From positions 1 through 46,895 of the forward strand of contig PHBH01000053.1 in assembly GCA_002840535.1 (NCBI GenBank): DNA of 46,895 nucleotides. Reading direction: 5' to 3'. The translations under genes were made by a program, and so were the position numbers. Below are positions 43,101 to 46,895 of the stretch, in pieces (within the stretch, counting starts at the first letter, position 1; the number at the start of each line of letters is the position of its first letter). Source of the stretch: Deltaproteobacteria bacterium HGW-Deltaproteobacteria-15 (GTDB taxonomy: Bacteria; Desulfobacterota; DSM-4660; Desulfatiglandales; HGW-15). Below the pieces are notes generated by a model that ran no database searches, had not been told where the DNA came from, and was given only the letters and a program-made list of their open reading frames with translations.

Positions 43101-43720
43101 TCGAGCAAAAGGCGCCAATTGTCGGGATCTTCGGAGCTGTTAGGATCGTGGTCGCCATTGACGAAATTTCTTTCGAGATGGCGTAGAACATGCTCGGGAG
43201 ATGTGCAATGTTTGGGATAATAGCCCGTGTCGAGGTGTGCAATTCGGGTCCGCGGATCCGTGAATTGCACGGCGCTCCTTGCCTTGTCGAGTTGCGTATA
43301 CTCTTCGCCGAGATGCCATGCGAAAACATCGGGGCCGCACGCCTTGCCATGCTCGCCGTCCTGGAGGTGGCATACGCATTCTTCTCCCACAGCAAAAGTC
43401 TGGTCGGCCTCCCTCGCATGTGGATCCGGGAAGATGTTATGGATGATGTCCGGTTCAATGAAAATGACATCAGACTCGGAAACTCCGAGCTGTTCGGCGA
43501 CGCGGCTATGTGCAAGGTCCCAGGGGTTGGCCGGCCCACCGGGTAGATCCGCAAGAAACCATTGGGGCTCGGCGCCGATGCCGAGAAGTGCCGCCTTTGC
43601 CCGGGGCGTGTTGTAGAGCGGCCGCAGATTCACCCTGGACTCCGCAGCCTGAAGTGTACTGGAAGGACGGATCTTTATGAGTAGACGGTTTGTGGATGCA
43701 ATTGCTTGCTTATTGCTCAT
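40157..43720 (-). CDS. Double protease: S8 subtilisin domain fused to a thermolysin-like (HExxH) metallopeptidase domain
   Basis: A 1187-residue protein with two peptidase domains. Residues about 155-440 form a subtilase with the complete triad: Asp164 in IAHLDTGYYP, His211 in DNSGHGTGTISIL, Ser385 in GEGTSAATPQVAAA, and the oxyanion Asn304 in AAAGNN. Residues about 660-880 hold a gluzincin site: His754-Glu755-x-x-His758 in AHETTHAILDGM and third ligand Glu781 in HEAFADIIALM, as in thermolysin. The region between, and the last 300 residues, match nothing I know. No signal peptide or membrane segment is visible, so it is either cytosolic or exported by another route. GGAG lies nine bases before the ATG at 43720; a start at 43759 lacks one. 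It follows the methyltransferase gene by 35 bases. Confidence 0.9.
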   Translation of the reverse strand: MSNKQAIASTNRLLIKIRPSSTLQAAESRVNLRPLYNTPRAKAALLGIGAEPQWFLADLPGGPANPWDLAHSRVAEQLGVSESDVIFIEPDIIHNIFPDPHAREADQTFAVGEECVCHLQDGEHGKACGPDVFAWHLGEEYTQLDKARSAVQFTDPRTRIAHLDTGYYPKHCTSPEHVLRHLERNFVNGDHDPNSSEDPDNWRLLLDNSGHGTGTISILAGGKVPDFGDACLGGAPGADILPLRISDSVVLLNTSSFAWALDYAVSHHCDVVTMSMGGLPTQVWREAVDNAYLSGLCIVAAAGNNANGLPTRHIVYPAHYGRVIAVCGVMANHQPYAGLKGLTTLEGNYGPDSRMAAALASYTPNIPWACFGCDKTVRLNGEGTSAATPQVAAAVSLWFEKYKNELPRDWQRIEAVRNALFTTAKSRNVDPQRLGNGILQAFSALNVKPVLGLKQTKADNDSFAFLRVITGLGIMRPTPREQMYNLEIAQRWMLNPALQEIVPDPDATERLDEMALKKFMEVIIEDEGISVTLRKHVAARYPVAARGPVPQIGIAKPDAQDEGAFHRPEPKVINPPYRRVRVYAVDPSLSTRLETAGINEATLKIRWEKLEKGPVGEYLEVKDTDDAGKTYLPVDLDDPRMLAQDGWAPSEGNPQFHQQMVYAVSMKTIEHFEHALGRPVLWRPKGNPEDPNDDSGFVRQLTVRPHAFRQANAYYSPEKVALLFGYFDASADDPGAYMPGSRVFSCLSHDIIAHETTHAILDGMHRRFNEPTNPDVLALHEAFADIIALMQHFTIPEILECEINRTRGDMEAESILGSLAIQFGRATGGRGALRDAIGSNKGGVWKRFAPDPAEYQKRLTPHARGAVLVAAVFDAFIAIYKERTADLLRIYTGGTGVLTHGAIHPDLARRLADEAVKSAKHVLNICIRALDYLPPVDVTFFEYLRALITADFDLVADDRHNYRVAFVEAFRRRGIYPVNIDAPSSDTLRTLAVDTLRWEGFEWSKRGAQNNMKQYEFIIKGLKRFADACLYVKNRRELFKKTYHQRIVLHDQLKKVFAAVPSFAGELGLDPAQKFDVHELRHAMRVSPDGKQVPQIIVALTQSRTIMKDRENGTPEYLFTGGATLVVDLSVPAVRYRIFKNINSNSRQTRTADFIREATADPLRALFFTAGQNEPFAALHALADDGC

Positions 43721-43755
43721 GATGCTGTCTCCTTTGTTCCCCTCCACCTGCTCCC

Positions 43756-44307
43756 TCACTGTCGCGTTTTTCTGAAGGGGAAGAACATAGGCACCTCCTT
43801 TTTGTATTTCACGTACGCTTCTCCAAGACGTCTTTCCAATTCGGGTTCCTCAACCTTTTTCAATTCCCACACATTGATCGCGATGAATAGGGGAGTAAAG
43901 ACGAATATCAGAGACAGAGAACCTAGAGCGATACCAATGCCGAAGAATTGCATGAAAAGGCCGGTGATCATGGGGTTGCGAGCGAATCTGTATAAACCGG
44001 TTGTAACGAGTTTGGGAGGAGGGCTGAAGGGAACCGGTGTACCGCGAACTCGTAAGAACTGGGCGGCCGAAAGGCAATAAAGGGCAAGACCGATTGCAAT
44101 TAGGAAGAACCCTATGGCGAAACTCCCAGGGTAGCTGAATGCTTTTGGAAGACTCAGCCACCGGTCGACTACACGGGACAACAGAAAAAGGACGACAATT
44201 AGCCCGGCGTAGGAGGCGCCAAGGATTGGAGCAAAAACGAGCTTCGCCTTCCAGCTTCCGGTCGCTACCTTGTAGATCAGATTCGTCCACCTTCCTGCTA
44301 AGGACAC
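43756..44307 (-). CDS. Isoprenylcysteine methyltransferase (ICMT)-like membrane methyltransferase
   Basis: A 183-residue inner-membrane protein with four to five membrane segments. The C-terminal half has the family signature GLYRFARNPMITGLF and the closing VEEPELERRLGEAYVKYKKEVPMFFPF, the AdoMet-binding part of the ICMT/PEMT-like methyltransferases. Bacterial members methylate varied small molecules or lipids; the substrate is unknown. A GTG start with GAGGT five bases upstream is used. It is 35 bases upstream of the double-protease gene, so the two are probably co-transcribed. Confidence 0.82.
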   Translation of the reverse strand: MSLAGRWTNLIYKVATGSWKAKLVFAPILGASYAGLIVVLFLLSRVVDRWLSLPKAFSYPGSFAIGFFLIAIGLALYCLSAAQFLRVRGTPVPFSPPPKLVTTGLYRFARNPMITGLFMQFFGIGIALGSLSLIFVFTPLFIAINVWELKKVEEPELERRLGEAYVKYKKEVPMFFPFRKTRQ

Positions 44308-44377
44308 AGGTTACCTCGTCTGATCGGGCAGGTCCCCATAATCAGGTCATGCGTCCACTTGCTACTGTCAAGCCGTA

Positions 44378-44704
44378 CTACGCTCTCAATAGCCGCTGCT
44401 GCAGCAATGACTGCATGTCACGGCGTCCATCGGCGATCAACATGACGTAAACGGTCTTATCGATGGCACGGGAGATGATACGGTAAGGTTTGAAGAAGAC
44501 TTCCCGAAATTCACGAATTCCCAGAGCCAGCAGTTCCCTGGGATACGCACCCCGCTCGGGAAATTCTGACAGGCTTGAGAAAACCTTCTCGATCTGCTCT
44601 AAAACGTGATCTGCCTCTTGAGCGGCATCGTGTACAGAGATGTAGTCGTGAAGCTCTTCGAGATCCCGTGCTGCGTCATTGGTCAGCAAAACGGCGAAGG
44701 GCAT
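44378..44704 (-). CDS. ParE/RelE-superfamily toxin
   Basis: A 108-residue toxin of the ParE/RelE fold: VLLTNDAARDLEELHDYISVHD, FPERGAYPRELLALGIREFREVFFKPYRIISRAIDKTVYVMLIADGRRDMQSLL. Members poison gyrase or cleave ribosome-bound mRNA. The start overlaps the antitoxin stop (TGATG), so synthesis is coupled. Confidence 0.9.
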   Translation of the reverse strand: MPFAVLLTNDAARDLEELHDYISVHDAAQEADHVLEQIEKVFSSLSEFPERGAYPRELLALGIREFREVFFKPYRIISRAIDKTVYVMLIADGRRDMQSLLQQRLLRA

Positions 44705-44979
44705 CAGTGGCCCTCCTGCCGCACGCGCAACCGCTTGATCACATCCTTAGCGGGCTGCACCTTGCCTTCCTCGATCTGGCGGGTTCCGAGCGCTAGGATT
44801 TTCAGGAGAGCCATCGTCTCCTGAGTCTGCTCATAGCTTCCAATGTCCTGTATGACGACTTTGGCCTCGCCGTTCTGGGTGATGACAAGCGGCTCCCGCT
44901 TTTCCCCAAGCTCTCTCACGATTTCAGCCGCATGGGCCTTCAGGTAACTTATGGGCTTAATCTGGCTGAAAAGTTTCAT
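44704..44979 (-). CDS. Phd/YefM-family antitoxin
   Basis: A 91-residue antitoxin: SYLKAHAAEIVRELGEKREPLVITQNGEAKVVIQDIGSYE is the Phd/YefM fold (DNA binding at the N-terminus); the C-terminal helical part should cover the toxin. GGAGG lies seven to eight bases upstream. It is expected to repress its own promoter at 45008-45037. Confidence 0.9.
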   Translation of the reverse strand: MKLFSQIKPISYLKAHAAEIVRELGEKREPLVITQNGEAKVVIQDIGSYEQTQETMALLKILALGTRQIEEGKVQPAKDVIKRLRVRQEGH

Positions 44980-45007
44980 GGTAGTACCTCCATCTGGGAT
45001 AAGACCA

Positions 45008-45037
45008 AATATAGTCCTTAAACAGGTCCACTGTCAA
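45008..45037 (-). promoter_or_regulatory. Sigma70-type promoter of the toxin-antitoxin operon
   Basis: On the minus strand TTGACA (45037-45032), 18-base spacer, TATATT (45013-45008). The ATG at 44979 gives a leader of about 25 bases. A TAGCGCGCTA palindrome at 45048-45057, just upstream of the -35, may be an operator for the antitoxin. Confidence 0.65.
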
Positions 45038-45179
45038 GGCAGAAGTTTAGCGCGCTATGTAGGATGCTGGCGCTCTCCGATTCGCCTCCCAACCTCTGAG
45101 ATGGCACTCCATGCCCGTTCCGAACGCCGAGTTCACCGAGGAGCGAAGCGAATCCGGTGGAACGTCTGGTTGGGCGCGG

Positions 45180-45932
45180 TTACGTTGCAGGGGTATGCGA
45201 CCGGGCGTCGTGGTGCAAGCGTTCAGCCGCCTCCCGCGCTTCCTTCAGATCGCCGCCGTGGAGTTCACGGTAGAGGCGGAAGGCAATCCGCTTTTCACCA
45301 CGGGCCATCAACGCCATCACGTCGGCGTCGCTACAACTCCCCGTCGGCGGCAGAAGGCCTCGGCTGCGCGCCCTCGCGAGGCTGGAACCACTTTTCAGCA
45401 TCAACACCGTGAGGACGAGGACCAGGCCGGCGAAGATGGCGGCCATAATCTGCCAGGGGAACTCCGCTGCGATGCCGGATGCCACTGGGACGGTCCAGCA
45501 GAGCAGGCCAAAACACACTAGCCAGATGCCGCCGAAAGCACCCCGTTCGAGCACCGCCTCGGAGGGATCGACGGGGTTGTAGCGGACCATCACCATGCTG
45601 CCGACGGAGTACCTGGTGGTAATCTTCCGCGCCTCCTTTTCCTTGGCGTATAGTTTGCCGGTGTTGGCAATCTTCTCTCCGGTATATGGGCCGCCGGGGG
45701 CGCCGTACCGGTAGCGGATCACCGGCTGGTACATCAGATTGTTCTCGAAGTGGCGCTTGGCAGTGACCTCACTGACCTCGATGACTCCCGGCACCTGAGG
45801 CCAGCGGGCCGCTGCCTTGTGGCGCTGCAGGGTGAACAGGCCGAGGCTGATCAAGATCACCCCAAGTAGCAGCATGACCAGGGCGAAGAAGCCGATGAAG
45901 AGTATCCCTGCATTCTGGAAAATTTCGGTCAT
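45180..45932 (-). CDS. DUF3592 membrane protein with L7/L12-like C-terminal helix pair
   Basis: A 250-residue protein. N-terminal membrane segment at about 10-32, then a DUF3592 domain (WPQVPGVIEVSEVTAKRHFENNLMYQPVIRYRYGAPGGPYTG ... YSVGSMVMVRYNPVDPSEAVLERG), then two more membrane segments. The C-terminal 40 residues, DADVMALMARGEKRIAFRLYRELHGGDLKEAREAAERL, resemble the ribosomal L7/L12 C-terminal motif (G-K-x-x-A-I-K-x-Y-R-E...LKEAK), as in several unrelated bacterial proteins. Function unknown. The ATG at 45932 has GAGGGG upstream. Confidence 0.75.
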   Translation of the reverse strand: MTEIFQNAGILFIGFFALVMLLLGVILISLGLFTLQRHKAAARWPQVPGVIEVSEVTAKRHFENNLMYQPVIRYRYGAPGGPYTGEKIANTGKLYAKEKEARKITTRYSVGSMVMVRYNPVDPSEAVLERGAFGGIWLVCFGLLCWTVPVASGIAAEFPWQIMAAIFAGLVLVLTVLMLKSGSSLARARSRGLLPPTGSCSDADVMALMARGEKRIAFRLYRELHGGDLKEAREAAERLHHDARSHTPAT

Positions 45933-46021
45933 CGAACCCCTCGATGATATTTCTTTTGGTCTTCTAGCCCCTTCCAAATGCACGGGAGGCATATAGGGGA
46001 CGTACATCAGCTAATAAGTAG

Positions 46022-46895
46022 TCACCTTTCCACAGACAAATTTTCTTCTTTAACGAGCTCTGCGCCCCTTCTCACTGCCATGCTGATGGCAGGCTGTGTG
46101 ACTTTGAGAATTTCAGCGAGACGGCCTTGCTTGACCCCTATCTCCGTTGATGCCCAATAACATAGCAGAGATCGCGCCCTTCCTCGGAGAGGTCCACGTA
46201 TCTTGCCCTGCTTCATCACCTCTTCCGGCGTTATGCCAACGAGTTCTGAAACCCTTTCCACGATTCGATCAAAATCATACCCACTGGTGCGGAGGCGGTA
46301 TCTTCGTTCAAGACGCTCTTCAGTCTCTGATAATACCTGCTGAACAAAAGATCCATCCCCCAAGATCCGCTCATCTCCTTTCTGGTAGTCTCCCGATTCC
46401 CTGAGCGCTTTGACGCCGGCCCATCCTCCCTGACTGCGCAACAATCCTCCCCCGACCAACTCGGGTCGATTCCCTTTCTCGATTCCCTGCTTCACAAAAT
46501 TTCGGTACATGCGCCGAGCCGTACCGACCCGGTTATCAAAAAGCCCCAGCACATAATCAGCATCCTGCCACTCCCTTTTCCTCTTCCCCAGAATAACGCT
46601 CTGTCCACAATATGGATAACTGCACAGCCTCTCATACGTCTTCACCAATCCCGCACGCAGAGGATTCAGGTGAATATAGCGAACCAGCTCCAACAGGTAC
46701 GGCTCCTCCTGGCATAAGATTGACTTATAGCGATTCTGGAAAAGATGCCCCTGCCGGTTATGCCGCATGTTGAAACCCACCGCATAACCGGTGAGAAGCC
46801 TTTTCAATACAGAAGACAGGGGATCCGTCCCAGTTCTGAGAAGAAGGTGAAAATGGTTGGGAATCAGTGCCCAGGCATAGCAGGCGGTGTTGGTC
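46022..46895 (-). mobile_element. REP-associated tyrosine (Y1/IS200-like) transposase, 5' end outside window
   Basis: The right-edge gene reads from beyond the window through CYAWALIPNHFHLLLRTG (HUH motif His-Phe-His) and LSSVLKRLLTGYAVGFNMRHNRQGHLFQNRYKSILCQEEPYLLELVRYIHLNPLRAG, the Y1 core with the presumed catalytic Tyr in GYAVGFN. It has a long C-terminal extension that includes a helix-turn-helix-like end (RLAEILKVTQPAISMAVRRG). The extension and lack of flanking IS ends suggest a single-copy RAYT rather than an active insertion sequence. The catalytic core is complete in the visible part; the N-terminal residues are missing. Confidence 0.85.

Noticed and set aside
1..46895. tRNA, rRNA, riboswitch or prophage content
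   Set aside because: No cloverleaf, rRNA or conserved riboswitch core was recognised by eye, and no phage structural gene is present; a covariance-model search was not possible here.

Overview
The window reads as a piece of chromosome from a Gram-negative, probably anaerobic bacterium, most likely a member of the Desulfobacterota (former Deltaproteobacteria). This is inferred from three things: lipoprotein and outer-membrane efflux genes; protein types that I associate with that group (a CFCRH-type 4Fe-4S protein, a PAS protein with a four-Cys tail, a VDSPGDN-type cyclase domain); and many degenerate AT- or purine-rich spacer repeats. No rRNA, tRNA, CRISPR array or prophage was seen. The assignment is from memory of families, not from a search.

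Layout, left to right. 1-2935 (minus): start of an Mrp-type multisubunit Na+/H+ antiporter operon, mrpA-mrpB-mrpC, with mrpC cut by the window edge. 3303-4550 (plus): a CPA2-type cation/proton antiporter with its own promoter. 4786-6344 (minus): a 4Fe-4S protein and a small DUF4405 membrane protein. 6525-10362: an envelope-stress-like signalling locus. A Spy/CpxP-like lipoprotein diverges from an operon encoding a receiver-cyclase fusion, an OmpR-type regulator and a sensor kinase. 10389-11369 (minus): a DUF5996 protein. 11638-17497 (plus): a complete tripartite RND efflux operon (TolC-like, adaptor, pump).

17822-28021 is a metabolic and transport region: an old-yellow-enzyme-like oxidoreductase, a PNPOx-fold protein, a Cys/Met-metabolism PLP enzyme, gamma-glutamyltransferase, a TAXI-type TRAP transporter (fused permease, binding protein, DUF1850 lipoprotein) and a P1-family peptidase. 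Together they suggest uptake and breakdown of small amino-acid-containing compounds, which is inference. 28547-33725 holds a Na/Pi symporter, a secreted single-Cache protein beside a chemoreceptor, a PAS protein and a GNAT acetyltransferase. 33728-39151 (minus) holds a glutamine amidotransferase, a DUF502 membrane protein, a flavodoxin-fold-like lipoprotein, a hypothetical protein, an MscS channel and a CrtI-like FAD oxidoreductase. 39252-39799 is a frameshifted DUF2846 lipoprotein gene.

The right end carries the most unusual gene: a 1187-residue protein (40157-43720) with a subtilisin (S8) triad in its N-terminal third and a thermolysin-like HExxH...E zinc site further on. It lies directly downstream of an ICMT-like membrane methyltransferase. 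A ParE/Phd-type toxin-antitoxin pair with a clear sigma70 promoter, a DUF3592 membrane protein and a REP-associated (Y1) transposase running off the right edge complete the window.

Several spacers are packed with low-complexity, inverted or tandem repeats. Some run into gene ends and supply stop codons or signal-peptide codons. All starts were chosen from visible ribosome binding sites, so many genes are shorter than the longest open frame.
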